Shown here: piece by piece, positions 45,591 to 55,377 of the stretch | How positions within the stretch are numbered: position 1 is the stretch's first letter | How the letters are laid out: each line of letters opens with the position of its first letter | DNA from: Candidatus Caldisaccharidevorator malaysiensis | GTDB taxonomy: Bacteria; Armatimonadota; Fervidibacteria; Fervidibacterales; Fervidibacteraceae | Length of the DNA stretch: 64,000 nucleotides | NCBI GenBank assembly: GCA_025057575.1 | Contig: JANXBO010000006.1 | Coordinates: 1 to 64,000 of the forward strand | Direction of reading: 5' to 3' | The notes under the pieces: model-generated | Database searches by the model: none | Told to the model about the DNA's origin: nothing | Seen by the model: only the letters and a program-made list of their open reading frames with translations | Program-made: the position numbers and the translations under genes

Positions 45591-47222
45591 TTAGGTGGCT
45601 TCAGCCTTCCCCATCTCCTCTTGCCGTCCCGTCATTTCAGCAAACTCTTCTTGGACGAGGGACCAGGCTTCCCCAGTAGCGAACGGTGGAACGAGAAGGA
45701 CCGCTTCCACTTCCCCATAACTCGCCTGAGAAGAGGTATAGGTGATGGTGCTGGGAATCCCCTGACTCTCCAGCAAACTGCGAATAAGATGAGTTTGTTG
45801 ATCCGGACCCCGAAAAACTTCCACCCAGCCACCATCGGCTTTTGTAATGGCGAGGGGCTCCACTTGACACCAGCCAACCAGTTCCCTGATGAGATGGCGT
45901 CCATCCTGCTCCCAAGTCAGAGGTGGGAACTGAAGGTTTCCGACAGAGCAGATTCGGCTAATGCCCAAGTGAGCGAGAGCAATCGCTAAGCGCTGAGCGT
46001 GCTCAAACTCAGTGGCAAGGGCGGCGGCTTGAATTTTTCCCTTGAAACCCTTTAGCAACTCAATAACATCTTCCAGGCGTTGCACCGGAACGATATGGAG
46101 CGCCCGGACCGTTGTCAACAGATCGGACCAAAAGGGGGTCGTTTCATTCCAAACGATGACCAGCCAGCCGTCTGCTGGGCTTCCCAAGACCCGAGCACCA
46201 GCAGCCAAGGCGCTCAGCCGAAGTTGCCCTACAGCCGACCGGTAGGACACCGTCAGAGCAACAGGATAATCGTTGTTAAAGGACCGAAGGGCGTCGGTGA
46301 GGAGAAGCGATAGCCTCTCGGCACCATCGGCACCTTCAATAAAACAGACTGCCGGAGATAGGCACCCTCGCTGGTCCAGGAGAACCAAGTCTCGGGCTAA
46401 CAGACTGGCGGTAATCGGCGAGACGGCGCTCTTGCCGATCAGGGCAATGCTGAACTTTGGTCCCCGCTTGATCAGATGGACCGACGGGGGGGTGTTTTTT
46501 TGGACGAAATCCTGCGTCAGTTCGTTGCCGTAGGCGACGACAGCGTCCACATTGCGAAGAGCCAAAGCAGTCAGTTCCTCTCCGTCGGCAGACCAGGGTA
46601 ATGCCGCTACTGAGGTGGCAAAGACGGGGTCAGTCGCACACAGGCTTTGAGCAGCGATTACGATCAGGAAGGGCTCCCGAACAGACGGCTTCAACAGGAC
46701 CGCCGACTTACACAAGAGGCAAAACACCAGATCCCAGATGCCAACGCCGGGGACATTGGACGGCAGGATCAATAAGGTTAGGTCAGGACCCTTCGCTCTT
46801 ATCCTTTGTTGAGTCCCTATCGGGCCCTCATCTAAAACCGAAGGATCACCGATTATTTCTTCCAGTAGTTGCCATAACGCATCGGCTGTCAGGGATCGGA
46901 ACTGGTGGTGCAGGATCTGCCGAACCGCTATCTCTGGCAAAGACATCCTAACTGCTAATTGGCGGACAAGAGGGCTGTCTAAGGCGGACACGGACCTCTC
47001 CAAATGTCTCGCCCATTGGTCTATGAGTTGAAGAATTGTTGCAACAGGAGTCGCCTGCAAGAGTCTGCTGCCTTGTCTTAATCTCCTAATAACCTCCTGG
47101 AGATCGTTTGGGGTTAGTTGAGGCAACAGGAACCCCCGATCGTTCGGAACATGTTTCAGGGGAATGGGACTGCACCAACAGACAAAAGGCTCCTTGTCGG
47201 TCAGGGATATTTTTCTACTCAT
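45591..47222 (-). CDS. LuxC-family acyl-CoA reductase-like protein
   Basis: LTLLILPSNVPGVGIWDLVFCLLCKSAVLLKPS; LLARDLVLLDQRGCLSPAVCFIEG (LuxC-type catalytic Cys motif). Confidence 0.75.
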   Translation of the reverse strand: MSRKISLTDKEPFVCWCSPIPLKHVPNDRGFLLPQLTPNDLQEVIRRLRQGSRLLQATPVATILQLIDQWARHLERSVSALDSPLVRQLAVRMSLPEIAVRQILHHQFRSLTADALWQLLEEIIGDPSVLDEGPIGTQQRIRAKGPDLTLLILPSNVPGVGIWDLVFCLLCKSAVLLKPSVREPFLIVIAAQSLCATDPVFATSVAALPWSADGEELTALALRNVDAVVAYGNELTQDFVQKNTPPSVHLIKRGPKFSIALIGKSAVSPITASLLARDLVLLDQRGCLSPAVCFIEGADGAERLSLLLTDALRSFNNDYPVALTVSYRSAVGQLRLSALAAGARVLGSPADGWLVIVWNETTPFWSDLLTTVRALHIVPVQRLEDVIELLKGFKGKIQAAALATEFEHAQRLAIALAHLGISRICSVGNLQFPPLTWEQDGRHLIRELVGWCQVEPLAITKADGGWVEVFRGPDQQTHLIRSLLESQGIPSTITYTSSQASYGEVEAVLLVPPFATGEAWSLVQEEFAEMTGRQEEMGKAEAT

Positions 47223-47233
47223 CGCACTTTTTT

Positions 47234-47959
47234 CTAACCTGTTTTTCCGAGGGCATCATTGATTTCTTCCACAATCTGAAAAAAGGAGGCAGCGGGGTCG
47301 GAAGAAGCGGTAATCGCCCTTCCGATGACCAAGAAGTCGGCACCCGCTTCAATAGCCCGGGCGGGTGTGGACGAACGCTGTTGATCGTGAGGTTCCCAGC
47401 CGGCTGGGCGCACCCCAGGGACCACAACGATGAAATCCTGTCCACAAGTCTCCTTAATTCGGGCAACCTGATCCGCCGGGCTAATGACCCCGTCAGCGCC
47501 GCAGTAACGAGCCAGTAAAGCCAGATGTTGGACATACTCGGACGGGCTTCCTGCTAACATCAACTCATCGGCAGCCGTCTCATCACGGAAACTGGTCAAA
47601 AGGGTTACTGCCCATATATGAATCGGTCGGGACAACGATCGGGACTTTTGGACGGCAGCCTTCAAAGTCGCCGAGCCACTGGCTGCGTGGACGCTGAGTG
47701 AGAAGATGGGGAACCGACTGAGGTTGGCGATCGTCCCAGCGACCGTGGACGGAATGTCGTGGAGTTTCAGGTCCAGAAAAATTTCCTTGCCTCTGTCTGC
47801 TGCCTCCCTCAGAATGCTCCAGTCCGTTGCTGCCAGGAGTCTGGGACCGATCTTGACAAACCGGACCATTTCTATTTTGTCCAATAGATGAAGGGCTTTG
47901 CCTCGGTCATCGTAATCTAAAGCCACGATAATTCGCTCGTGCAGACCGTTTGGTTTCAT
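47234..47959 (-). CDS. pyrF: Orotidine 5'-phosphate decarboxylase
   Basis: IIVALDYDDRGKALHLLDKI; EIFLDLKLHDIPSTVAG; VVPGVRPAGWEPHDQQRSSTPARAIEAGADFLVIGRAI. Confidence 0.97.
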   Translation of the reverse strand: MKPNGLHERIIVALDYDDRGKALHLLDKIEMVRFVKIGPRLLAATDWSILREAADRGKEIFLDLKLHDIPSTVAGTIANLSRFPIFSLSVHAASGSATLKAAVQKSRSLSRPIHIWAVTLLTSFRDETAADELMLAGSPSEYVQHLALLARYCGADGVISPADQVARIKETCGQDFIVVVPGVRPAGWEPHDQQRSSTPARAIEAGADFLVIGRAITASSDPAASFFQIVEEINDALGKTG

Positions 47960-48008
47960 CGTTCGTCTTTTCCCCAAAGGCTTTTTCTCTCGCAACAGCC
48001 ACCAAAAA

Positions 48009-48899
48009 TCAGACGACCCGAACCAATCGGATAGAGGCAATCAACGCACTGGTTCCAGCTAATAGAAGACCAAGTCCAAGGACGGTCATAACGGTCATTG
48101 AGTCTAGTTGGCAAGCGTGCAAGAGACCTTGGGCGAACCCCGTCGGCACTCTCTCGGACAGAATCCGCATTAGGGACCCGAGAATGGCGACGGCCAAAAG
48201 GGAACCAAAAATGCCGTAAAGAACCCCTTCCATAATTAGGGGACCGCGAACGGTCCAGGCTGTTGCCCCGACTAACTGCATAATGCGGATTTCATTGCGC
48301 CTTCCGTAAACAGTGATCTGGATGTCATTGTGAATCAAGGCAAAAGCCACAAGGGCGAGGACCAAGGAGAGAGCGGCTCCCGTCACCTTCACGCCGTTGA
48401 CGATCGCCAGAAATCTCTCTACGGCTTCGGGATGGTGACCGATCCAGTCCACCTCAGGGAAGGTTTTTAAGACCTTTTGGCACTGGGTCACCCATTCAGG
48501 GGATCGGCAAACGACCTCAAGGGAGTGAGGCAACGGATTGTGACCGATGAGTTCCTGAAAGGGCACCGCGTTTCCGTAAGCCCGTTCCATCTGCTTGAGT
48601 GCTTCGTTTTTATGAACGAATCGCACTTGTTCAACGAAAGGTAACTTTTGGACCTTCTCCACGACTTGCTTCGCCTGTTCTTCTTTCACCCACAATTTCA
48701 AACCGACCCTTAGTTCGGTCAGTTTTTTTCCTTCCCAGGCTAAAAGAGTTTCCAAACCTTTGGAAGCGGACGTGAAACTGGTCCACAGTCCGACGGTCAA
48801 CGCTACCGTGCTGACCGTTGCCAGCGAAGCGACAAGATGGCGGCGCAAATTGACCCAGGCTTCTTCCAAAAAGAAGGCAAAGAGGCTAATCCAGCCCAC
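48009..48899 (-). CDS. ftsX: Cell division protein FtsX
   Basis: N-terminal TM, extracytoplasmic ECD, ITVYGRRNEIRIMQLVGATAWTVRGPLIMEGVLYGIFGSLLA; adjacent to ftsE. Confidence 0.93.
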   Translation of the reverse strand: MGWISLFAFFLEEAWVNLRRHLVASLATVSTVALTVGLWTSFTSASKGLETLLAWEGKKLTELRVGLKLWVKEEQAKQVVEKVQKLPFVEQVRFVHKNEALKQMERAYGNAVPFQELIGHNPLPHSLEVVCRSPEWVTQCQKVLKTFPEVDWIGHHPEAVERFLAIVNGVKVTGAALSLVLALVAFALIHNDIQITVYGRRNEIRIMQLVGATAWTVRGPLIMEGVLYGIFGSLLAVAILGSLMRILSERVPTGFAQGLLHACQLDSMTVMTVLGLGLLLAGTSALIASIRLVRVV

Positions 48900-48900
48900 T

Positions 48901-49584
48901 TTAGGACACCCCGGGCATATAATCGCGAACGATCTTGCCGGAATTTAACTCTATAACCCTTTTGCGATAGGAACCGACCAGGAAGGGATCGTGGGTCGCC
49001 ATTAGGACCGTCGTCCCCTGCCGATTGACCCGAAGGAGTAGTTCCATCACTTCCCGCGATGACTGAGAATCCAAATTGCCTGTGGGTTCGTCCGCCAAAA
49101 GGATGAGAGGGTTGATGACCAAGGCTCTTGCCAGGGCAACTTTCTGCTTTTCCCCACCCGACAATTGCCAGGGGAAGGCTTTTGCTTTGTCCAACAGGTC
49201 CACCATTGCTAAGGCTCTGGGCACTTCCCTCTTATCCTCGGAACTGGCGACTCCCGTTGCCCGTAAGGCAAACGCCACATTTTCCCAGACGGTCCTTTCT
49301 GGTAACAGCAAAATATCCTGAAAAACAGTTCCGACCAGTCTCCTCAAGTAGGGTGCCTGGGACGGTTTCATACGGGTCAAATCGTAACCGGCAACGAAAA
49401 CCGTGCCGTGACTGGGCACAATCTCCCTAATCAGGACCTTGAACAGGCTGCTCTTGCCGGCTCCCGTTGGACCGACCACGAAGGCAAACTCACTTTTTTC
49501 TACCGTTAGGTTGACATTGTCCAAGGCGACGGTGCCGTCCTCGTAGCGGACGGTCACCTCCCTCAAGATAATCATCCCCATCAT
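48901..49584 (-). CDS. ftsE: Cell division ATP-binding protein FtsE
   Basis: VVGPTGAGKSSLFKVLIREIVPSHG; LSGGEKQKVALARALVINPLILLADEPTGNLD; start between 49575 and 49584. Confidence 0.93.
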   Translation of the reverse strand: MMGMIILREVTVRYEDGTVALDNVNLTVEKSEFAFVVGPTGAGKSSLFKVLIREIVPSHGTVFVAGYDLTRMKPSQAPYLRRLVGTVFQDILLLPERTVWENVAFALRATGVASSEDKREVPRALAMVDLLDKAKAFPWQLSGGEKQKVALARALVINPLILLADEPTGNLDSQSSREVMELLLRVNRQGTTVLMATHDPFLVGSYRKRVIELNSGKIVRDYMPGVS

Positions 49585-49759
49585 CCGCCCCTCAATTGAG
49601 TTTGAGCCGATTTGCCAACAGACCACACCTTTGAGGCGCATCAGAATATTGGCAGATATTGAAAAAAAAGGACCTACCAAAGGATCAGGACCCCGGTGCC
49701 GTTATCATCCGGGTTACGGATCCAGAGTTAGCACACCGATTCGGAGGGGAAGACGGCTG

Positions 49760-51118
49760 ATGCGAGAGGTCTTTCGCCGACCCCGAGGGACCCAAGACAT
49801 TTTGCCCGATCAGGTCTCTCGGTGGCGAACGGTAGAGGAAAAGTTTCGTCACTGGTGCGGTCTGTATGGTTATTGGGAAGTGCGCACCCCTGCCTTTGAA
49901 TCTCGTGCTCTCTTTGAACGGACCGTCGGGGATGCTACGGACATCGTAGAGAAGCAAATGTTTCGGGTCGGTCCTCCGAAAGCCGATGAGGGGCGACCAG
50001 AACAAAAAGAAAAAGAGGAATGGGTCTTGCGACCGGAGGGGACGGCGCCCGTTGCCCGTGCCGTCTTGGAAAACGGGCTCCTTTCCCGTCAGTCCCTGGT
50101 CAAACTTTTTTATGTCGCCGCCATTTTTCGCTACGAACGACCTCAAGCGGGACGGCTCCGGCAGCATCACCAATGTGGTGTAGAGGCGCTTGGCAGTGGG
50201 GATCCGGCTTTGGACGCTGAGGTGATAGACCTGGGTTGGAATTTTTTGAACGATTGCCACATTGAGGGCTTATCGGTTTTTCTCAACAGCATCGGCTGCC
50301 TCCAGCCGGAGTGTCGCCCCCGTTACCGCCAAGACCTTCTCAATTATTTCTGGCAAAAAGAAAGCCTCCTTTGCAAGGACTGCCGACGGCGACTCCAGTC
50401 CAATCCCCTTCGGATTTTGGACTGTAAGGAGGAGACCTGCCAGCCGGTCGCCCGAAAGGCTCCCAAAAGTTGGGAGTATTTGTGCCCTGCCTGCCAAGAC
50501 CACTTTTCCCGACTTCAGGATCACCTGAGCGGGATGGGAATCCCCTTTGAAATTGATGGGCATCTGGTCAGGGGTCTGGACTATTACCAACGGACGGTCT
50601 TTGAGTTTCGGCATATGGGTTTGGGGGCCCAAAATACGATTTTGGGCGGCGGACGATATGACGGGCTTATAGAGGAATTGGGGGGACCAGCGACTCCTGG
50701 CGTTGGCTTTGGTTGTGGCATTGAAAGAGTTCTTCTGGCGATGGTGCCGACCCCCAACGAGCAAGAGCAGTCCGCTGTGATTGACGTGTTTGTTGCTCCC
50801 CTGACGAAGGCAGCACAAAAAGAAGGCGTCAAACTCCTGTCCGCCTTAAGGAAGAAGAAGATTGCTGCCGATATGGACTATTCGGAGCCTAAAAACCCGA
50901 CCGGCACTGAAGAATTGCGCAGCCTGAAGGGACAAATGCGCCAGGCGCATAAACGAAGAGCCCGCCTGGTGATCATCATCGGGGATGACGAACTGACCCG
51001 AAACTTTCTAACGGTCCGGGATATGGTAGAGCATCGTCAGTGGACCGTTGCATTCGGCGATGCCGTTGCAAAGATAACGGCTTACATACTCGGTCAGCGG
51101 GACCCCTCATTGCGATAG
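49760..51118 (+). CDS. hisS: Histidyl-tRNA synthetase
   Basis: RRPRGTQDILPDQVSRWRTVE; LRPEGTAPVARA; FRYERPQAGRLRQHHQCGVE; LDYYQRTVFEF; start M44 of ORF. Confidence 0.97.
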   Translation: MREVFRRPRGTQDILPDQVSRWRTVEEKFRHWCGLYGYWEVRTPAFESRALFERTVGDATDIVEKQMFRVGPPKADEGRPEQKEKEEWVLRPEGTAPVARAVLENGLLSRQSLVKLFYVAAIFRYERPQAGRLRQHHQCGVEALGSGDPALDAEVIDLGWNFLNDCHIEGLSVFLNSIGCLQPECRPRYRQDLLNYFWQKESLLCKDCRRRLQSNPLRILDCKEETCQPVARKAPKSWEYLCPACQDHFSRLQDHLSGMGIPFEIDGHLVRGLDYYQRTVFEFRHMGLGAQNTILGGGRYDGLIEELGGPATPGVGFGCGIERVLLAMVPTPNEQEQSAVIDVFVAPLTKAAQKEGVKLLSALRKKKIAADMDYSEPKNPTGTEELRSLKGQMRQAHKRRARLVIIIGDDELTRNFLTVRDMVEHRQWTVAFGDAVAKITAYILGQRDPSLR

Positions 51119-51148
51119 AACAGTCCCCGAAAAAGGAGAGGAGAGACC

Positions 51149-53062
51149 GTGCTCAAGAGTCACCCCTGTGGCGGGCTAACGGGAAAGGAGATCGGCAATC
51201 AGGTTGTCCTCTGTGGCTGGGTGCAACGGAAGCGAGACCACGGCGGCGTGACCTTCATAGATTTGCGCGATCGTTCGGGCATTGTCCAGGTCGTCTTTGA
51301 CCCAAGAGAATGTGGACAGGAGGTGGCAACTCTTGCCCGGGAAGTGGGCAGTGAATGGGTTTTGAAGGTGTCGGGAGTGGTGCACCGGCGTCCACCAGGG
51401 ACCGAAAATCCCCGACTGGCAACGGGTGAGATAGAGGTTCGTGCGCAAGAGGCAACGGTTCTCAACCCCGCCAGTCCCTTGCCGTTTCCTGTTAGGGACG
51501 ATGTCAAGGGTGTGGATGAGATTTTAAGGCTTAAGTATCGCTATCTGGACCTGCGCCGACCGGCGATGCGGCAGGCATTGGAGTTACGGCACCGTTTTAC
51601 CAAGGCAGTCCGTGACTTTATGGACCAGCAGGGCTTTTGGGAGGTGGAGACCCCGATTCTGTGGAAGCATACCCCGGAAGGAGCCCGAGAGTTTCTCGTC
51701 CCCTCTCGCCTTCATCCGGGACGGTTCTTTGTCCTACCGCAGTCCCCTCAGATTGCCAAGCAACTATTGATGGTCGCTGGCGTGGAGAAGTATTTCCAGA
51801 TTGCCCGCTGCCTGCGGGATGAGGACCCTAGAGCCGATCGCCAGCCCGAGTTTACCCAAATTGACGTTGAAATGAGTTTTGTTACGGCCGACGATATTTA
51901 CGAACTTGTAGAAGGTCTTTTGTCTTATGCCTTGAAAGTGGCAGCCGGTCGGGACATTCCCACCCCGTTTCTGAAGATGTCCTATCAGGAGGCAATGACC
52001 CGCTACGGCAGCGACAAGCCTGACATACGGTTTGGTCTCTTGGTTGAGGATGTTACGGACATTTTGAAAGAAAGTTCCTTTCGCGCTTTTTCCGACACGG
52101 TTCGGGAAGGGGGGATCATAAGGGGACTCTTCGTTCCTGGACTGGAGACGCTTGGTCGGAAGGACTTGGCGGAATTGACCGAGTTGACCAAACGGGCGGG
52201 TGCCAAAGGATTGGCGACCATTCCCATCGGTGACCGCCAGCAAGAGTCCCTCGTTGCCCGGTTTTTAACGGAAAAGGAGAAAGAAGCATTGGCATCTCGT
52301 TTTGGCAGCGAGCGACCGGGGTGGATCCTTTTGGTCGCCGACCAAGCCGACCGAGTGGAAGAGGCTGTCGGCTTGCTCCGCCTCAAATTAGCCCGGCATC
52401 GGAAACTCGTTCCCGAACGATGTAGTCAGGAATTAGCGTTTCTGTGGATCGTTGATCGTCCCCTCTTAGAGTGGGATGCTCGTGAAGAGCGCTATGTGCC
52501 TCTTCACCATCCTTTTACCTCACCGTTCCCTGAGGACATTCCGTTGTTGGAAGAAGGGGTCCGGATGCTGGAGACGGGTCGGGGGGAGAAGAAAGGAAGC
52601 CCCGACCATCCCCTCCGAAGGGTCCGCGCCTATGCTTACGACATCGTCCTTAACGGCTACGAGATTGGTGGCGGGAGCATCCGGATTCACGACCGATCGT
52701 TGCAGGAGTTGGTTTTTCGGGCGATTGAACTTCCCAGAGAAGAAGCCAAACGGAAATTCGGCTTTCTCTTAGAGGCTTTTGAATACGGGGCGCCCCCTCA
52801 CGGGGGGATTGCGCTGGGGCTGGACCGGATCCTGGCGGTCCTTTGCGATGCCGAACAGACGGATCCAGATAGCGGGTTGCCGTATCTGAATATTCGGGAA
52901 GTCATTGCCTTTCCCAAGACGAGCACGATGGCGGACCCCCTGACCGGAGCACCAACACCGGTGGACGAAAAGGTCCTCAAAGAACAGCACATCACCCTTG
53001 TCCCTGAAGTCTGGGCAAAAGTCCAGCAGGAGGCGGGAGGAATCGGCGAATCCAACGAATGA
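51149..53062 (+). CDS. aspS: Aspartyl-tRNA synthetase
   Basis: GTG start; VVLCGWVQRKRDHGGVTFIDLRDRSGIVQVVFDP; RCLRDEDPRADRQPEFTQIDVEMSFV; GIALGLDRI. Confidence 0.98.
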   Translation: MLKSHPCGGLTGKEIGNQVVLCGWVQRKRDHGGVTFIDLRDRSGIVQVVFDPRECGQEVATLAREVGSEWVLKVSGVVHRRPPGTENPRLATGEIEVRAQEATVLNPASPLPFPVRDDVKGVDEILRLKYRYLDLRRPAMRQALELRHRFTKAVRDFMDQQGFWEVETPILWKHTPEGAREFLVPSRLHPGRFFVLPQSPQIAKQLLMVAGVEKYFQIARCLRDEDPRADRQPEFTQIDVEMSFVTADDIYELVEGLLSYALKVAAGRDIPTPFLKMSYQEAMTRYGSDKPDIRFGLLVEDVTDILKESSFRAFSDTVREGGIIRGLFVPGLETLGRKDLAELTELTKRAGAKGLATIPIGDRQQESLVARFLTEKEKEALASRFGSERPGWILLVADQADRVEEAVGLLRLKLARHRKLVPERCSQELAFLWIVDRPLLEWDAREERYVPLHHPFTSPFPEDIPLLEEGVRMLETGRGEKKGSPDHPLRRVRAYAYDIVLNGYEIGGGSIRIHDRSLQELVFRAIELPREEAKRKFGFLLEAFEYGAPPHGGIALGLDRILAVLCDAEQTDPDSGLPYLNIREVIAFPKTSTMADPLTGAPTPVDEKVLKEQHITLVPEVWAKVQQEAGGIGESNE

Positions 53063-53465
53063 GGGTGACCCTTAACAGGTCCCCAGCGGTCGTTTGGGTT
53101 CGGGCAAGGGTGCCGGAAGGAACTTCCAAAACGGCGAAGGCGCTGGGGGAGCGGGGGAGCCAAAGTTTCCAAGGTGGCAAACTTTCTTTAACAGCAACGA
53201 CTGTTAGGTCCGTGTCCAAATAAGCAGCATCAATAGGAAATTTCATAAAAAAGGTGTGAATCCCGCCTTTTGCCGGCAAAAGGAGGAGCCCGGCGCCGTC
53301 TGGGAAATAAGATCGTCCCATTAGCCCGATGGTCCGGGCAACAAAGCCATCGGCGATGATACAGTCGGTGCACAGGACCGTCTGCTTGGTCTTGTTCTCA
53401 ATTCTTGCCAGCCACATCAGAGTGATCAGGGAGCAGGCAAGACGGATCGTCTCAACACTAACCAC
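52992..53465 (-). CDS. DUF192 domain-containing protein
   Basis: ADGFVARTIGLMGRSYFPDGAGLLLLPAKGGIHTFFMKFPIDAAYLDTDLTVVAV; convergently overlaps aspS by 71 nt. Confidence 0.8.
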   Translation of the reverse strand: MVSVETIRLACSLITLMWLARIENKTKQTVLCTDCIIADGFVARTIGLMGRSYFPDGAGLLLLPAKGGIHTFFMKFPIDAAYLDTDLTVVAVKESLPPWKLWLPRSPSAFAVLEVPSGTLARTQTTAGDLLRVTLIRWIRRFLPPPAGLLPRLQGQG

Positions 53466-54273
53466 CGGGATTGATCCCTGCTTCCAGGAGGCGGATCAGA
53501 AGGGGTGTAAAAAGGAGGATGAACAGGACAGGGCAGAAACAGAGAGCCAGGGGGAGGACCATCCGAACGGGTGCCCGCATCGCTTGCTCCCGAACCCGCT
53601 GAAGACGCCGCAACCGAAGGTCTTCCGCTTGAGTCCTCAAAACATCAGCGACGGGAATCCCCATCAACTCTGCCTGACCCAGGGCAGCAGCAATGAGTCG
53701 GACATCTTCTACATCCGTTCTTTCGGCAATTCCCAGGAGTGCTTCATTGCGGGACCGACCGATTTGAACCTCCCACAAGTAGCGACGAAACTCATCAGCC
53801 AACGGACCAGGGAAGCGGCGGACGACTCGGTCAACGGCTGCATCCAAGGCTAAGCCGGCTTCCACGGACGTCGCCAAAAGGTCAACAAAATCGGGCAGGG
53901 AACGCAAAACCTGCCGCCGACGGGACGAGGCGACGCTCCGAAGGTAAATAGCAGGGGCTTCAAAGCCAATGACCGGAAAAAAAAGCGCCGCAAGGATGAA
54001 GACATAGGTGGCGGGTGGTTCAACCGCATTAGCCCTTAAAACCCAGAGGCTCAAAAAAGTCCCCCCGCCTCCCAAGGTTAAAAGGCTCAGCACCCGCATA
54101 CCCGCCAGTTCTTCAAGCGAAACTTTGCCAGCAACCCCAGCGCGATGGATCAAAGGTCTACCGGCTAAGCGCAACGGTTGAGGAAGCAGCCGACCTAAAA
54201 CTGACAAAAGTTGTTGAAAACCAGTGGTCGTTACCTGCCCCCCAGGGGTGGATCGGCCCTGGGCTTCTTGCAT
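53458..54273 (-). CDS. tadC: Tad secretion platform protein TadC (T2SSF domain)
   Basis: LRSLPDFVDLLATSVEAGLALDAAVDRV; ALGQAELMGIPVADVLRTQAEDLRLRRLQRVREQAMRAPVRMVLPLALCFCPVLFILL. Confidence 0.9.
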   Translation of the reverse strand: MQEAQGRSTPGGQVTTTGFQQLLSVLGRLLPQPLRLAGRPLIHRAGVAGKVSLEELAGMRVLSLLTLGGGGTFLSLWVLRANAVEPPATYVFILAALFFPVIGFEAPAIYLRSVASSRRRQVLRSLPDFVDLLATSVEAGLALDAAVDRVVRRFPGPLADEFRRYLWEVQIGRSRNEALLGIAERTDVEDVRLIAAALGQAELMGIPVADVLRTQAEDLRLRRLQRVREQAMRAPVRMVLPLALCFCPVLFILLFTPLLIRLLEAGINPGG

Positions 54274-54306
54274 CAGTCGTTCTAGCGGTGTTGATCGTCT
54301 CAGACT

Positions 54307-55371
54307 TTACCCCTCCACCTTCAGAACCAAGGAAATCCAATAAGCGCCACCGCCAAGTAGCAAGAGCGAGAGAGCAATCGCCCACAGACCCAGCGGGTGG
54401 CGGAGCATAGGCGTTGACCAGGCATCCCCTCCCATCTGGTAGGTCACAAAGTTAACAGCGGCGACAACGAAAATGGGAAGAGCCGTTAGAAAGGCAGCGC
54501 TAAAGCGTCCTGGCGCTGTGAGAGCCTTCATTTCGTCGTTCAGCCGAAGCCGGGCTCGGATCGTGTTGGATGCGGTCTCAAAAATCTTTGCCAAGCTTCC
54601 CCCCACTTCCCTCTGAACCAAGACGGCAGTCACCACTAAGCCCAGTTCCTGGCTGGGAACCCTCTGCAACAGTTTTTCCAGGGCTTCTTCCATCGTCGCG
54701 CCCACACTCATCTCTCGGAAAACTTGCCCCAGTTCCTCCCGAAGGGGCGAGAGCCCTTCCTGCGAGGCGATTTCAAGAGCCTGCTGAAAACCGATGCCCG
54801 AACGAAGGATGTTCGCCATTAACGCCAACGTGTCCGGGAGCACCAGATCAATGCTCCTTAAAAACTGTCGCTGGGCGATTCTCAGGTAGAAAAAGAAACC
54901 GAGCGGCACCGAGGCAGCCACAGCACCAGCAAACAGGACCCGGCTAAAAATGCCGCTGACGGGATCGTAGATGCTTAACAAAATAGCCGTCAAAGTAAAG
55001 AGGATGACGGATCCGAAGATCACAGTCACCAGCAAAGTGGTCGGTTCCACCTTCAGCCGGGCTCTTTGCAGCTGCACTGCCAGCGCCGTCATCCATTTTC
55101 TTCCCTCCAAAAAGCGGCTGACCGTGGGCAAGAGAGGTTGGGATGCCTGCCGTTCCTGTTTCTCCCACTCCTCATCCAGGCTGGAAAACCTTCCCAGGGG
55201 TCGGCTTCGGGGAGGGACCTCTACCTCTTCTTCGGCTTGCAGAGCCCTGCGGACCCGCGCTTCCGGAACCTGGCTGGCTGTCGTCCAGAACCGGTACAAA
55301 CTCCAAACCACCGTTGCCATCCATAAAAGGACCGTTCCCAACAGTAATAATTCCATCCCCCCCAAGGTCAT
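54307..55371 (-). CDS. tadB: Tad secretion platform protein TadB (T2SSF domain)
   Basis: LPDTLALMANILRSGIGFQQALEIASQEGLSPLREELGQVFREMSVGATMEEAL; upstream of tadC. Confidence 0.9.
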   Translation of the reverse strand: MTLGGMELLLLGTVLLWMATVVWSLYRFWTTASQVPEARVRRALQAEEEVEVPPRSRPLGRFSSLDEEWEKQERQASQPLLPTVSRFLEGRKWMTALAVQLQRARLKVEPTTLLVTVIFGSVILFTLTAILLSIYDPVSGIFSRVLFAGAVAASVPLGFFFYLRIAQRQFLRSIDLVLPDTLALMANILRSGIGFQQALEIASQEGLSPLREELGQVFREMSVGATMEEALEKLLQRVPSQELGLVVTAVLVQREVGGSLAKIFETASNTIRARLRLNDEMKALTAPGRFSAAFLTALPIFVVAAVNFVTYQMGGDAWSTPMLRHPLGLWAIALSLLLLGGGAYWISLVLKVEG

Positions 55372-55377
55372 CCCGTC

